This document shows positions 1-9,822 of a stretch of 64,000 nucleotides of DNA, in pieces (within the stretch, counting starts at the first letter, position 1; each line of letters starts with the position of its first letter). A program made the position numbers and the translations under genes. Source of the stretch: Betaproteobacteria bacterium (GTDB taxonomy: Bacteria > Pseudomonadota > Gammaproteobacteria > Burkholderiales > Burkholderiaceae_C); the NCBI GenBank assembly GCA_013289985.1, contig JABCYW010000006.1, positions 1-64,000 of the forward strand, read 5' to 3'. The notes beneath the pieces were generated by a model. That model searched no databases. It had not been told where the DNA came from and saw only the letters and a list, made by a program, of their open reading frames with translations.

Positions 1-221
1 CGACCACCGAGAGCCGGACGAGCGCTCTGGTTCGGGCCGCGGAACTCGCGAAACTGCGGTACGAAGGTGGCGAACTGAGTCGCCTCGACGTCATCAATGC
101 CGACCGTGCCGTGTTGACGTCCCGTGCCGACGTCGCCGAGGAACGTCGATCGCTGGCCGTCGCGCAGAGCGATCTGTTTCGGGCACTCGGTGGTGGCTGG
201 AGCGTGACTCCACGAGCGTGA
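1..221 (+). CDS. NodT-family outer-membrane efflux protein, C-terminal end only (partial)
   Basis: Only the last ~72 codons are inside the window; the reading frame is open from base 3 to the TGA at 219-221. The segment resembles the C-terminal coiled-coil and tail of TolC/NodT-type outer-membrane factors: a 'KLRYEGGELSRLDVINADRAV' type helix, with 19 of its residues matching the usual 'Y..G..s.ldvLdA.r.l' pattern, followed by 'LFRALGGGW' near the stop. The complete NodT protein at 9803-11221 has the same 'SLGGGWD' ending. Such proteins form the outer-membrane exit duct of tripartite efflux pumps. The partner pump genes would lie to the left of the window. Family call is good; substrate unknown. 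Confidence 0.8.
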   Translation, partial: TTESRTSALVRAAELAKLRYEGGELSRLDVINADRAVLTSRADVAEERRSLAVAQSDLFRALGGGWSVTPRA

Positions 222-310
222 GTTTGCCGGGCCGCAGGCGAGCGTGCTGTTCGCCGCCCCATTGAGCGCGGATCGAGCATCGCGCAAGTGCTATGCGCCG
301 GTCGGTTTGT

Positions 311-335
311 ACGGCAGGCACTGGGGGCCTGCCGT
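311..335. terminator. perfect 9-bp hairpin between convergent genes
   Basis: ACGGCAGGC (311-319) is the exact reverse complement of GCCTGCCGT (327-335), with a 7-base loop. It lies in the 185-bp gap between the end of the NodT-like gene and the end of the aldehyde dehydrogenase, which point at each other, so a bidirectional transcription stop is likely. No T-tract follows on either strand, so it is not a textbook intrinsic terminator. Confidence 0.5.
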
Positions 336-406
336 TCGCTCGAGCGCGTGGACAGCGTACGGTTCCCAAGCTGGGTGCAAGCCAGCCTGGGAAACGCTCA
401 ACTGCC

Positions 407-1825
407 TCAGCCCAGGATGGCGCGCGGCTCGAGGTACGCCTCGATGCCGAAGGTGCCGAACTCGCGGCCGACGCCGGAATGCTTGAAGCCGCCGAACGGC
501 GCCTGCTGGTCGTCCAGCAGGCCATTGACCGCGACGCGGCCGGCGAGGATCCTGGCGGCCACGCGACGCGCGCGGTCGGCGTCCTTGCCGCTCACGAAGC
601 CGTATAGCCCGAATTGCGTGTCGTTGGCAATCCGGATCGCGTCATCTTCGTCGTCGTATCCGATGACGCACAGGACGGGCCCGAAGATCTCCTCCCGCGC
701 GATCGCCATGTCGTTGTGCACGTTCACGAAGACGGTTGGCTTGACGTAGTTTCCTCCCTCGAGGCCCTTCGGGTGGCCGACGCCGCCCGCCAGAACCTCC
801 GCACCTTCGGCTATGCCGCGTTGGATGTAGGACTGCACCCGCTCGTATTGCTTCCTGGTCACCATCGGCCCGACCGCCGTCTTCGGGTCGGACGGGTCGC
901 CCACGGGGAAGGAGGGAAGCGTGGCGAGGATGGCCTTCTTGACCGTCTCGAGCTGGCTCTTCGGCACCAGCAGGCGCGTACCTGCCGCGCAGGCTTGGCC
1001 GCTGTTCATCCAGCCAATCAGCAGCGCGTTCGGGATCGCGGTCGCCAGGTCGGCGTCATCCAGCAGGATGTTGGGCGACTTGCCGCCCAGCTCCAGGGTG
1101 ACCCGCTTCATCGTCGCCGCGCCATCGCGCATGATCGACCGGCCAACGGGGGCCGAGCCGGTGAACGATATCTTGGACACGTCCGGATTTCGCACCAGCT
1201 CGGCGCCGACGACGTCGCCGCGGCCCGTGACCACGTTGAGGATGCCAGGCGGGAGCTTCGCCTCCTGGAGGCATTCGAGGAACGTCTGGGTCTGCAGCGC
1301 GCTCAGCTCGCTCGGCTTGATGACCACAGGGCAGCCGGCCGAAAAGGCTGCCGCGGACTTGATGCAGAGGAACAGCACATTGGCATTCCACGGCGTGATG
1401 AGGCCAGCAACGCCGACCGGCTCGTAGAACACGGTGGTCGTGCCCCACTTGCGAACGAACTCGATGTTGTTGAGCGCGATCTCCGCCTGTTGGAAGACCT
1501 CGGCCGCGCCCTGCATCATGAGCGAGGAGAACCCGCGGGTGCCGCCGTATTCGAGCACCATCGCCGCCGTCAGGTCGTCGATATGCGCGCTCACAGCCTT
1601 GTGCATGCGGCGAAGGATGTCGATGCGCTCTTCCTTCGTGGTGCGAGAGAAGCTTGCAAACGCGCGATTCGCAGCGGCGATCGCTTGCTTCGCGTCCGTC
1701 TCGTCGGCCAAAGTCACGCTTCCAATGACTTCGCCATTGGCCGGATTGATGCTTTGCATGACCTCGCGCCCATGGGGCTCGATGAAGCTGCCGTCGATGT
1801 AGCTGGCCTGGATGGTGGCTTTCAT
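407..1825 (-). CDS. NAD(P)-dependent aldehyde dehydrogenase family protein
   Basis: 472 residues, the usual length for the ALDH superfamily, which oxidises aldehydes to carboxylic acids in the cytoplasm. The active site is complete: PWNAN with Asn147, Lys170 in VIKPSE, Glu245 in LELGGKSP and the nucleophile Cys279 in SGQACAAGTR. The cofactor region (FTGS, residues 221-224) is also present. The start at 1825 was chosen because AGGAG lies just upstream and the N-terminus then matches family starts (YIDGSF at 9-14); the frame continues upstream to 2233 without similarity. It stands alone, with a 250-bp gap to the next gene upstream. Substrate cannot be read from sequence. Confidence 0.93.
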   Translation of the reverse strand: MKATIQASYIDGSFIEPHGREVMQSINPANGEVIGSVTLADETDAKQAIAAANRAFASFSRTTKEERIDILRRMHKAVSAHIDDLTAAMVLEYGGTRGFSSLMMQGAAEVFQQAEIALNNIEFVRKWGTTTVFYEPVGVAGLITPWNANVLFLCIKSAAAFSAGCPVVIKPSELSALQTQTFLECLQEAKLPPGILNVVTGRGDVVGAELVRNPDVSKISFTGSAPVGRSIMRDGAATMKRVTLELGGKSPNILLDDADLATAIPNALLIGWMNSGQACAAGTRLLVPKSQLETVKKAILATLPSFPVGDPSDPKTAVGPMVTRKQYERVQSYIQRGIAEGAEVLAGGVGHPKGLEGGNYVKPTVFVNVHNDMAIAREEIFGPVLCVIGYDDEDDAIRIANDTQFGLYGFVSGKDADRARRVAARILAGRVAVNGLLDDQQAPFGGFKHSGVGREFGTFGIEAYLEPRAILG

Positions 1826-2075
1826 TGCCGTACTCCTTGATGCGGGATATTCGCCAAAGTGACGTTGAGGTGACCGTGCGCGGCCCGATGGATAGCGCCG
1901 TGATGCAGGGGTTCGCACACCGAGTTGACCCCTCGGACAGGTCTCTTGGTATCTGTCAAAGGTGGTAGCGCGCCTCCGCCGGACCTCCTCGTGTTCGACC
2001 GGCCAAGGCGACCGGACCGGCATGGCGAAGATCCCGCCTGTGAGAGCCTGTCTTGCGCTTGAGCCTGCTCGTGCA

Positions 2076-2633
2076 TCACCCATGCAGCACGAATCGGTCG
2101 GCTCTTGCGGCCTCGTAGACGTGATGGGGAACGCCACGCAGCGCCTCGGCTGGGGCCGCCCCGTCGAGCCAGGAGTTCGGCGAAGCGAACCAGTCGGCGA
2201 GTGCGATGTCGTCGAAGACGTCGCGCAGCTCATGAACCACGCGTAGGGCGTCCTGCCTCGGCGTCATGGTCTGTTCGTCGAATTGGAAGCGCGGCAGGAG
2301 GATGCGTGTCGACCAGACCAGGCTCACGACGTCACGGTCGACGATCCAGTGGGCGACCCGCGAAAGTGGCTTGCTCTCGCCGCGCCGGCGGAGCTGGCTG
2401 GCGACCTCATCGCTCTCGATGAGTCCGCCGCTGCGATGAAAGCCATTGCGGATCAGTCCGGTGCCGCCCGCCATCGCGAGGAGCGCAGACATCGCGTGCG
2501 CGCGCTCCGCCATGGTGCCGGCGTCTGCTTCACGCCAGCAGCTCATCGTCGACATGGGGTCGACGCTCGAGTCCACCGACAGCGATGACGCGTGGAACAG
2601 GAACGGTGGGACTGTATTGCGAGGCGTGGTCAT
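2076..2633 (-). CDS. DUF2384-like (Xre/MbcA/ParS C-terminal domain) protein
   Basis: 185 residues. The C-terminal half has the pattern seen in MbcA/ParS/Xre-type antitoxin C-terminal domains and in stand-alone homologues of proteobacteria: a segment ending LPRFQFD (around residue 120), then a helical part ending with 'WFASPNSWLDG' and 'PAEAL'. No DNA-binding helix-turn-helix and no RES-type toxin gene is present beside it, so a toxin-antitoxin role is not supported; it may be an orphan regulator or structural relative. The start at 2633 is preceded by GGAG at a good distance. It lies 106 bp downstream of cyoD on the same strand and could be read through from the cyo operon. Function unknown. 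Confidence 0.65.
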   Translation of the reverse strand: MTTPRNTVPPFLFHASSLSVDSSVDPMSTMSCWREADAGTMAERAHAMSALLAMAGGTGLIRNGFHRSGGLIESDEVASQLRRRGESKPLSRVAHWIVDRDVVSLVWSTRILLPRFQFDEQTMTPRQDALRVVHELRDVFDDIALADWFASPNSWLDGAAPAEALRGVPHHVYEAARADRFVLHG

Positions 2634-2739
2634 GAGGACACTCCGAATATCCAGCTGTGGAGACTCTGCCGCTTGGCTGCGCAACTGTCTTCTTTCTCAG
2701 GAAGCGCTGACGCCTCTATCGAAGGTCGCGGATGTGTTC

Positions 2740-3129
2740 CTAGCGCTGCATCCGCATCACCTGATCGACGGGCATCATGTTCGACTGCAGGTGCGACATG
2801 ATCCAGAGCGACCCGGCGACGACGAGAAGCACGACGAACATCGTTGTGCCGAGGGCCAGGATGTTCGTTCGCTGGTTGGGAGACGTGCTGATGTGCAGGA
2901 AGAAGATGAGGTGCACCAGCATCTGTGCAATTGCGAGCACCGTGACGGCGGCGGTTGCGCTGTAGGGGGTCAACACGGGGCTCCGTGCCGCGGCGAACGA
3001 GCCGATGGTGAGCAGCCACGACGCGGCATAGCCAACCAGGTAGCCCCGGACGCCGCCGTGCCCTCGGCCGTCGTAGGTGCCTGGCGTCAGGTTGGCGTTG
3101 GACGACGAGACAGGTGCGTGCGAAGTCAT
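2740..3129 (-). CDS. cyoD: cytochrome bo3 ubiquinol oxidase subunit IV
   Basis: 129 residues with three predicted membrane helices (around 32-50, 60-80 and 95-115), the size and layout of CyoD. The conserved middle helix region, including LVHLIFFLHI, is clear. CyoD is the small accessory subunit that helps assemble the haem-copper centre of CyoB in the inner membrane. Its ATG overlaps the cyoC stop by 4 bp (3126-3129), so it is translationally coupled as the last gene of cyoABCD. The usual next gene, cyoE for haem O synthase, is absent; a DUF2384-like gene follows. Confidence 0.93.
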   Translation of the reverse strand: MTSHAPVSSSNANLTPGTYDGRGHGGVRGYLVGYAASWLLTIGSFAAARSPVLTPYSATAAVTVLAIAQMLVHLIFFLHISTSPNQRTNILALGTTMFVVLLVVAGSLWIMSHLQSNMMPVDQVMRMQR

Positions 3130-3746
3130 GATGAGGACCCGATCAGGTAGACGAACGAGAACACGCCGATCCAGACGACGTCTATGACGTGCCAGAACAG
3201 GCTGAAGCAGAAGAGGCGCCTCATGACGCCCTCGGTGAGTCCTCGCTGGCGCATCTGCACGGAGAGGATGACGATCCATATCAGGCCGGCCGTGACATGC
3301 AGTCCATGCGTGCTGACCAAAGTGAAGAAGGCGGACAGAAACGCGCTCCGGCTCGGCCCGGCACCTGCGGACAATAGGCGGCCGAATTCCGTGAGCTCGA
3401 GGGCGAGAAATACGCCGCCAAGTACGAAGGTGACGCCAAGCGCACCCCGAGCTGTGCCGACATCGCCGCGATCGCACTGGAGCATGGCAAAGCCGCAGGT
3501 CAGGCTGCTGGTCAGCAGGCACGCGGTCTCGATGAAGGCAGTTCGCAGCTCGAAAAGCTGGTGGCCCGTCGGCCCGCTCGAGACGGCGTTGTGCAGCACT
3601 GCGAATGCCGCAAAGAGCGTCGCAAACAGGATGCAATCGCTCAGCAAGTACAGGTAGAAGCCGAAGCCGGTCATGCCCCGGCGATTGGTGAGCGCCGTCG
3701 AATGGCCGGAAGCCCCGTCGTGCAGCTCGTTGGAGTACGGGCTCAT
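3126..3746 (-). CDS. cyoC: cytochrome bo3 ubiquinol oxidase subunit III
   Basis: 206 residues with five predicted transmembrane helices, typical of CyoC (haem-copper oxidase subunit III). Recognisable segments are 'GFYLYLLSDCILFATLFAAF' near residue 30, GLHVTAGLIW near 150 and FHVIDVVW-like 'FWHVIDVVWIGVF' near 185. It is an integral inner-membrane subunit that stabilises the catalytic subunit. The gene sits 13 bp after cyoB and overlaps cyoD by 4 bp, so it belongs to the cyoABCD operon. No anomalies seen. Confidence 0.94.
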   Translation of the reverse strand: MSPYSNELHDGASGHSTALTNRRGMTGFGFYLYLLSDCILFATLFAAFAVLHNAVSSGPTGHQLFELRTAFIETACLLTSSLTCGFAMLQCDRGDVGTARGALGVTFVLGGVFLALELTEFGRLLSAGAGPSRSAFLSAFFTLVSTHGLHVTAGLIWIVILSVQMRQRGLTEGVMRRLFCFSLFWHVIDVVWIGVFSFVYLIGSSS

Positions 3747-3759
3747 GCGGTGGCGCTCC

Positions 3760-5733
3760 TCAGAGACGGGCAGTTCGGAGGCGTCCGAGCCGTTCGTTCG
3801 TCCTGAGCTCTTCGGCAGTGACCGTCATCTCGTCGTCTTCGCCCCAGGAGCTCCAGACCCAGAACGTCACGGCGCCGAGCAGTGACGCGACGCCTAGCCA
3901 GTAGATGTGCCAGACCATGCCGAAGCCCCCGGACACTGCGAGGAAGGCCAGGACGAAGCCGAGTGGTGAACGCTGGGGCATCTCAATGTCCTGAATGGGC
4001 GGGGCTGGTGGGTTGACTGGGGCCAGCAACTTGGTCACCCAATATGCGTCGACGTCAAACACCACTGGAAGGACAGCGAAGTTGTAGGCCGGCGGAGGAG
4101 AGACGGTCGACCACTCGAGCGTTCGGCCGCGCCAGGGGTCGCCCGTCGTGTCGCGTCTGCGATGGCGCGTGCGAATGCTGACGACGAGTTGGACGACCTG
4201 CAGGGCGATCCCCAGCGCGATGACGGCCGCACCCGCAAAGGCGACGGCGAGGTAGGGCGTCCAGGCGGGGTTGTCGTAGTGGTTCATTCGCCGGGTCATT
4301 CCAAGCATTCCGAGCGCATAGAGCGGCATGAAGGCGAGATAGAACCCGATCAGCCAGCACCAGAAGACCAGCTTCCCGAGACGTTCGTCCAGCGTGAAGC
4401 CGAACGCCTTCGGGAACCAGTACGTGAAGCCCGCCATGCACCCGAAGACGACGCCGCCAATGACGACGTTGTGGAAGTGCGCGATGAGAAAGAGGCTGTT
4501 GTGCAGGACGAAATCCACCGGCGGAACCGCCATGAGCACGCCGGTCATGCCGCCGATGGTGAAGGTCACCATGAAGCCGAGAGTCCAGAGCACCGGCGTC
4601 GTGAATCGCAGCCGACCGCCGTACATCGTGAACATCCAGTTGAAGATCTTCACGCCGGTCGGAATCGAGATGACCATGGTCGTGATGCCGAAGAAGGCGT
4701 TGACATCGGCACCCGAGCCCATCGTGAAGAAGTGGTGCAACCAGGTGGTGAACGCGAGCACCGTGATGCCCATCGTTGCGATCACCATCGACCGATACCC
4801 GAACAGCGGCTTCCCTGAGAATGTCGCGATGACCTCCGAGAAGACCCCGAAGGCCGGAATGACCAGGATGTAGACCTCGGGATGCCCCCAGGTCCATATC
4901 AGGTTGACGAACATCATCGCGTTGCCACCCGCCTCGTTGGTGAAGAAGTGCATGTCCGCGTAGCGATCGAGCAGCAGCATCGCAAACGTGGCGGTCAGGA
5001 CAGGAAAGGCCGCGATGATGAGGATGTTGGCCGCCAATGCCGTCCAGGTGAAGATGGGCATGTGGTCGAGCCTCATTCCTGGAGCTCTGCAGCGCAAGAT
5101 CGTGGTGACGAGGTTGATGCCTGAGAGAAGCGTACCCAGTCCCGAGATCTGCAGGGCCCAGAGGTAGTAGTCGACACCCACGCCAGGGCTGTAGGCGAGC
5201 TCGGAGAGCGGTGGATAGACCAGCCAGCCCGTGCGCGCAAACTCACCGACGCCGAGGGAGATGTTGATCAACAGCGCTCCGGCCGCGGTCAGCCAGAAGC
5301 TCAGCGCATTCATCACGGGGAAGGCGACATCGCGCGCGCCGAGCTGAAGCGGAACCACGAAGTTCATCAGGCCCACGACGAAGGGCATCGCCATGAAGAA
5401 GATCATGATGGTGCCGTGCGCGGAAAAGATCTGGTCGTAGTGGCTCGGCGGCAGGAATCCGCGTGCGTTGCCGGCTGCCAGAGCCTGCTGAGAACGCATC
5501 ATGATGGCGTCGCTGAACCCACGCAGCAGCATCACCAGGGCCAGCAGGACGTACATGATGCCGACGCGCTTGTGGTCGACTGACGTCAGCCACTCGACCC
5601 ACAGCCACTGCCAGCGACGCTGCCAGGTGATGAGTCCGAGAACCAGGACAAGCATCACGATGACGGCCGAACACGTGTACATCACGATCGGCTCGTCGAA
5701 TGGAATTGCCGACAGGGTCAATTTTCCGAACAT
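3760..5733 (-). CDS. cyoB: cytochrome bo3 ubiquinol oxidase subunit I (catalytic)
   Basis: 657 residues, the expected size of CyoB, with about 15 membrane helices. This subunit carries the low-spin haem b and the haem o3-CuB centre that reduces O2 to water and pumps protons. Visible ligand motifs: [12 protein letters not shown] (low-spin haem His), WGHPEVYI (CuB His and the cross-linked Tyr), HHFFTMG (two CuB His) and [10 protein letters not shown] (haem o3 and haem b His). ATG 5733 begins [12 protein letters not shown], like family starts; the upstream in-frame extension lacks similarity. It lies 2 bp after the cyoA stop. Confidence 0.97.
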   Translation of the reverse strand: MFGKLTLSAIPFDEPIVMYTCSAVIVMLVLVLGLITWQRRWQWLWVEWLTSVDHKRVGIMYVLLALVMLLRGFSDAIMMRSQQALAAGNARGFLPPSHYDQIFSAHGTIMIFFMAMPFVVGLMNFVVPLQLGARDVAFPVMNALSFWLTAAGALLINISLGVGEFARTGWLVYPPLSELAYSPGVGVDYYLWALQISGLGTLLSGINLVTTILRCRAPGMRLDHMPIFTWTALAANILIIAAFPVLTATFAMLLLDRYADMHFFTNEAGGNAMMFVNLIWTWGHPEVYILVIPAFGVFSEVIATFSGKPLFGYRSMVIATMGITVLAFTTWLHHFFTMGSGADVNAFFGITTMVISIPTGVKIFNWMFTMYGGRLRFTTPVLWTLGFMVTFTIGGMTGVLMAVPPVDFVLHNSLFLIAHFHNVVIGGVVFGCMAGFTYWFPKAFGFTLDERLGKLVFWCWLIGFYLAFMPLYALGMLGMTRRMNHYDNPAWTPYLAVAFAGAAVIALGIALQVVQLVVSIRTRHRRRDTTGDPWRGRTLEWSTVSPPPAYNFAVLPVVFDVDAYWVTKLLAPVNPPAPPIQDIEMPQRSPLGFVLAFLAVSGGFGMVWHIYWLGVASLLGAVTFWVWSSWGEDDEMTVTAEELRTNERLGRLRTARL

Positions 5734-5735
5734 GG

Positions 5736-6668
5736 CTAGTCCACCCCATTCGTGAGCCGCGTGTCGCGGCAAGAGCCTATGCTCGGATCCACCATCGTTT
5801 CGACCACTTCCGACGCCGGCCGGGTGCCTCGTTGGAGCGCGTAGTCGAAAAGGCCGTCCTCCGCGTACCCGTAGTGGCTGGTTTGCCCAGAGGCGTGCTG
5901 CGCGATGAGCTGTTCATACGCCGCTTTGTCGAGAATCTGACCAGACTGGCGCAGGCGCTCGATCCATAGGTCAAATGTGTCCCGGTTGGCAGCAAGCACC
6001 TCGAAGTGCATGTCGGAGAATCCGTCGCCGCTGAACTGGGTAGACAGGCCGCGGTAGAGGCCTGGCTTCCCTGCGATGACGGACAGCTGTGTGCACATCC
6101 CGTTCATGGCGTAGATCTGTCCTGCGAGCCCGGGTATGAAGATGGCATTCATGACCGTCGCGGAAGTGATGTTCATGGCCACAGGTGTGTCGAGCGGCAG
6201 CGCGAGCTCGTTGATGCTGGCGACACCGAGCTCCGGATAGATGAAGAGCCATCGCCAGTCCATGGCGATGACCTCCACGCGTAGCCGATTGTTTGGAGCG
6301 TGGACGGGCCGATAGGGGTCGAGCTCATGAGATCCGGCCCAGGTGATCGCCGACAGGAAGAGCACGACCAGCAACGGGATGATCCAGACCGTGAATTCGA
6401 CCTTGCCGCTGTAGCTCCAGCCTGGCCGGTAGGTCGCGCTCTTGTTCGAGGCCCGGAACCACCATGCGAAACCGAGCGTCAGCACGATGACCGGGATGAC
6501 GACCACGAGCATCACGCCGAGTGACTCGTAGAGCAATTGCAGTTCGGACGAGCCAACAGCGCCCCAGGGAGCGATGACCCCTTCGGCCCTGGCCGTTGGC
6601 GTGGCCGGCCCCAGGGCAGCGGCGACACAACTCGAGCCCAATCGGAAAAGTGGTCGATTCGATGCCAT
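5736..6668 (-). CDS. cyoA: cytochrome bo3 ubiquinol oxidase subunit II
   Basis: 310 residues: an N-terminal export signal (about 1-29), two membrane helices (around 48-70 and 92-112) and a periplasmic cupredoxin-like domain. The region where cytochrome c oxidases hold the CuA cysteines reads [10 protein letters not shown] and has no Cys-x3-Cys, as expected for a quinol oxidase. WRWLFIYPE in the cupredoxin fold is conserved. CyoA is commonly a lipoprotein; here Cys14 lies in LGSSCVAA, an imperfect lipobox, so lipidation is uncertain and cleavage after TARA is an alternative. First gene of the operon, divergent from the efflux operon at 7061. Confidence 0.94.
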   Translation of the reverse strand: MASNRPLFRLGSSCVAAALGPATPTARAEGVIAPWGAVGSSELQLLYESLGVMLVVVIPVIVLTLGFAWWFRASNKSATYRPGWSYSGKVEFTVWIIPLLVVLFLSAITWAGSHELDPYRPVHAPNNRLRVEVIAMDWRWLFIYPELGVASINELALPLDTPVAMNITSATVMNAIFIPGLAGQIYAMNGMCTQLSVIAGKPGLYRGLSTQFSGDGFSDMHFEVLAANRDTFDLWIERLRQSGQILDKAAYEQLIAQHASGQTSHYGYAEDGLFDYALQRGTRPASEVVETMVDPSIGSCRDTRLTNGVD

Positions 6669-7060
6669 TGGCCAGCCTCGGTCCCGGATTCAGAAGGGCC
6701 ATGCGTGCTGAGCCCCTTGAGGAGATCGTGCTGACAGCGGCCCGGAGCGAACATCCCCCGGCTGGGGCACTCGCCTGCATCAAGCGAGCGCGCGAGGAGC
6801 TTTCGGTGCCCCGTCCGGGGGATGGGGTGACTCCTCCGAGGCCATCAGACTGGAGTACCTGAGTTCTTGCGGTTGCATCGGCTGAAGTCTGCAGAGCGCT
6901 CGGTGCGGCGCCGCCATTGGCTTCTGCAATCGGAGGACATGAGGTGAGTGCAATGGTGGACGCCATCTTCAGTGGAATCCTTTCCGAACGTCGTGCGGCG
7001 CTGGAACTGGCTCGGATAGGTCTCTGAGCTACTTGCGTGCCCACGGAGACCTCATTGCCC
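6669..7060. other. 392-bp divergent intergenic region (cyoA / MFS pump)
   Basis: This region must hold promoters for both the cyo operon (minus) and the efflux operon (plus). I see no confident -35/-10 pair. A 24-codon plus-strand frame at 6953-7027 (start MVDAIFSG, end LARIGL) is preceded by GAGGTGAG and ends 33 bp before the pump start. It could be a leader peptide, but nothing else supports it. Confidence 0.4.
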
Positions 7061-8725
7061 ATGACCGCGACTGCCTTGAATCGCCTGCCTTCCGCGTCGG
7101 ACGCGGTGGACGAATACGCGTTCCAGCGTGAGGATCAGCCGACCCTGCCTGGCGGGCCGTACTCGCCACCGCATCCATCGGCACGGCGGCTCGGTTACGC
7201 TGCGATCGGCCTGTGGATCGGCGCCACGACGACCTTCGCCAATGCGCTCGTCACGGTCAACATCCCGAACCTTTCCGGCGAATACTCCGCCTATGCCGCC
7301 GAACTGAGCTGGTTCCCCGCCATCTATGTGGCTGCGAACTCGTGCGCGAACACGATGCTGGTCAAGGCCCGCATGCAGTACAGCATGCCTGCCGTCATGC
7401 GGGCGGTGTTGCTCGTCTACATCGCAGTCGCGGCGATGCGGTTCCTTGTTCCAGGCTTCGCCGCAGAGGCGGTCGTCCGATTCGTCAGCGGCATCGTCGC
7501 CGGCGGCATGACGAGTACAGGCATCTACTACTTGCTTCAGGCGGTACCGCCAAAGGCGCGCGCGCTTGCCTTGGTCACGGGCCTGGGCATGACTCAGCTC
7601 GGAACACCTCTCGCGCGACTCGTACCGGTCGACCTGCTGTCGGCGCAAGGCTGGTTTGGGCAGCACTGCATCGAGCTCGCCATAGGCGTTGCGACACTGG
7701 CTCTGATCACGCTTCTGCCGCTACCGCCCACGCCGCGGTTGCGCGTCTTCCAGCCGCTGGACTTCGCGACTGTCGCCTTCCTGCTGCCGGCCACGCTCTT
7801 GATTTGCGGTGTGATCAATCGCGGACGCGTGGCTTGGTGGACGGACACGCCATGGCTCGGCGTCGACCTGGCGGTCGCCATACCGCTGCTGGCGATCGCC
7901 GTTGCGATCGAGGCCAATCGTGAACGTCCGTTGATCCAGTTCGGCTGGATCGGCACGCGGGAATTCCTTGGTTTCGCCGCGGTTGCGATGCTGATGCGAC
8001 TGGCTCTCGCCGAGCAGACCTACGGAGCCGTCGGCCTTCTGGCTGCCGGCAACCTCGACAACGATCAACTGCGCACCCTGTTCGTCTGGGTGATCGTCTC
8101 GATGCTGGCGGGCATCGTCACCTGCGTGCTGACGCTTTCCGAGCGTGCTCCGCCCAGACAAGTCATCGCCGCCTGCCTTGCCGTTGCTGTCGGTGCCTGG
8201 CTGGACAGTCAGGCAAACAACCTCACTCGGCCAGAACAGCTCTACTTGAGCCAGTCGCTCATTGGTTTTGGTACGTGCCTCTTCATCGGGCCGACGCTGG
8301 CCCACGGAATCTTGAAGGTGATCCGTCGTGGCCCCGACTACCTTGTGACGTTGGTTGTCGTCTTCAGTATGACGCAAAACATCGGTGGATTGGTCGGGTC
8401 GGCTTGGCTGGGAAGCTACCAGACCGTCGCGACGCGCAGCCACCTTCAGAAGCTCGCTGAGCAGATGCCTATCGGTGATGTTCAAGTCGCTAGCCGTGTC
8501 TCTGCGTCCGCACGCGCGCTCGCAGGAGCCATCGCTGACCCGGGCGTGCGCGCCCGGCAGGGCGGGGCCTCGCTGGTCGCGTCGATGACGCGCGAGGCCA
8601 ACGTGCTGGCCTTCAACGACGTCTTCCGACTCGTCTGGCGACTGGCGCTGGCCACCGCGCTGCTGATCATCCTCCTGATTTCCATCCCACCTGTCCGGCT
8701 CTTGCGCCGGGCCGAACCCGCATGA
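7061..8725 (+). CDS. MFS drug-efflux transporter, DHA2 (EmrB-like) type
   Basis: 554 residues with about 14 predicted membrane helices, the layout of DHA2-family proton antiporters that work with a HlyD adaptor and an outer-membrane factor. N-terminal cytoplasmic stretch of ~55 residues, then helices starting at 'LGYAAIGLWIG'; a long loop near residues 455-510 precedes the last helix. Loop motif A and the 'G.G.G' signatures are weak, as in the divergent pumps of this group. ATG 7061 is preferred over the in-frame GTG at 7037, which has no ribosome site. ATGA overlap (8722-8725) with the adaptor gene shows translational coupling. Substrate unknown. Confidence 0.88.
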   Translation: MTATALNRLPSASDAVDEYAFQREDQPTLPGGPYSPPHPSARRLGYAAIGLWIGATTTFANALVTVNIPNLSGEYSAYAAELSWFPAIYVAANSCANTMLVKARMQYSMPAVMRAVLLVYIAVAAMRFLVPGFAAEAVVRFVSGIVAGGMTSTGIYYLLQAVPPKARALALVTGLGMTQLGTPLARLVPVDLLSAQGWFGQHCIELAIGVATLALITLLPLPPTPRLRVFQPLDFATVAFLLPATLLICGVINRGRVAWWTDTPWLGVDLAVAIPLLAIAVAIEANRERPLIQFGWIGTREFLGFAAVAMLMRLALAEQTYGAVGLLAAGNLDNDQLRTLFVWVIVSMLAGIVTCVLTLSERAPPRQVIAACLAVAVGAWLDSQANNLTRPEQLYLSQSLIGFGTCLFIGPTLAHGILKVIRRGPDYLVTLVVVFSMTQNIGGLVGSAWLGSYQTVATRSHLQKLAEQMPIGDVQVASRVSASARALAGAIADPGVRARQGGASLVASMTREANVLAFNDVFRLVWRLALATALLIILLISIPPVRLLRRAEPA

Positions 8726-9822
8726 CCGAATCCACTGCTGCTGCCGCTGTCCCGCCACCTGCGCCGCGCGGGCATTGGCCGCTGCCCGGCAAGCATCCGC
8801 TGGTCGTTGTCCTGATCGCGCTGCTCGCGACGGCGGCCACGCTGGCGGTGCTGCGCGCCTGGGAGCTGCCGCCGTTTCGCTCGGGCGTACAGGTCACCGA
8901 CAACGCCTACGTCCGCGGCCGCACGACGATCATTGCGCCGCAGGTGAGCGGCTATGTGGTCGAAGTCGCCGCGACCGACTACGCCAATGTGCAGAGGGGC
9001 CAAGTGCTGGTGCGCATCGACGACCGCCAGTACCACGCCAGGGTTGACCAGGCCAGCGCTGCATTGGAGGCACAGAAGGCCGCTCTTGCGAACCTCGACC
9101 AAGCCCACGCATCACGCGTCGCGGCACTTGCATCGCAGGCCGCGGCCATCCTCAATGCAGAGGCGCAGCTCCTGCGAGCACAGGCCGACCTTGCGCGCGT
9201 TGACGACCTTGTCAAGGACGGCTCGGTATCGGTGCGCGAACGTGATCAGACACGTGCCGCGCTCGCGCAGGCTCAGGCACAGCTCGAACAGTCGCAAGCG
9301 GCACACGAGATTGCGCGGCAGGACATCCGAACCGTGGAGGTGAACCGCGCGAGCGTCCGGGCCCAGATTGACGCTGCATCCGCGCAACTGCGAACGGCCG
9401 AGATCGATTTGGAGAACACGGTCGTTCGTGCGCCCGAGAACGGGCAATTGGGTGAGATTGGAGTGCGGCTCGGCCAGTACGTGACGAACGGGACGCAGCT
9501 GCTGCCGCTCGTGCCTGCCGATCGCTGGGTTGTCGCCAACTTCAAGGAGACTCAGACCACTGGCATGCAGCAAGGTATGCCAGCCTGGGTCACCGTTGAC
9601 GCGCTCATCGGCCGGCGCATCGACGGGCATATCGAGGCCATTGCGCCCGCGGCGGGTTCGGAGTTCTCCGTCGTCAAGCCGGACAACGGCACCGGAAACT
9701 TCGTCAAGATCCCACAACGCGTTGGTGTACGGCTGCGCCTGGGCGGCTCCGCGGACGAGCTGCAGGCCTTGAGGCCGGGCATGTCCGTGGAGGCGCATGT
9801 CGATGTCGGCAACAACCAGTAG
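8722..9822 (+). CDS. HlyD/EmrA-type periplasmic adaptor (membrane fusion protein)
   Basis: 366 residues: one N-terminal membrane helix (around 28-47), a first biotinyl-lipoyl half (VTDNAYVRGR, APQVSGYV near 60-80), a long coiled-coil hairpin rich in Ala and Gln (about 100-220) and the second lipoyl half (VRAPENGQLG near 235), then a beta-barrel domain. This is the standard EmrA architecture. The protein would bridge the MFS pump in the inner membrane to the NodT outer-membrane channel. It overlaps the pump gene by 4 bp and the next gene by 20 bp, so the three are one operon. Confidence 0.92.
   Translation: MTESTAAAAVPPPAPRGHWPLPGKHPLVVVLIALLATAATLAVLRAWELPPFRSGVQVTDNAYVRGRTTIIAPQVSGYVVEVAATDYANVQRGQVLVRIDDRQYHARVDQASAALEAQKAALANLDQAHASRVAALASQAAAILNAEAQLLRAQADLARVDDLVKDGSVSVRERDQTRAALAQAQAQLEQSQAAHEIARQDIRTVEVNRASVRAQIDAASAQLRTAEIDLENTVVRAPENGQLGEIGVRLGQYVTNGTQLLPLVPADRWVVANFKETQTTGMQQGMPAWVTVDALIGRRIDGHIEAIAPAAGSEFSVVKPDNGTGNFVKIPQRVGVRLRLGGSADELQALRPGMSVEAHVDVGNNQ

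Noticed and set aside
614-1840. 408-codon plus-strand frame opposite the aldehyde dehydrogenase
   Set aside because: Antisense shadow of a well-conserved gene; high GC leaves long stop-free frames on the opposite strand.
1826-2075. TTGAC/GTCAA inverted pair around 1922-1962 as a promoter or operator for the aldehyde dehydrogenase
   Set aside because: The arms are over 30 bp apart and no -10 box lies at a suitable distance.
2740-3636. 298-codon minus-strand frame
   Set aside because: Only its last 129 codons (CyoD) are real; the rest is an out-of-frame overlap of cyoC.
6325-7062. 245-codon minus-strand frame overlapping cyoA and the intergenic region
   Set aside because: Out of frame with cyoA, low complexity, no recognisable domain.
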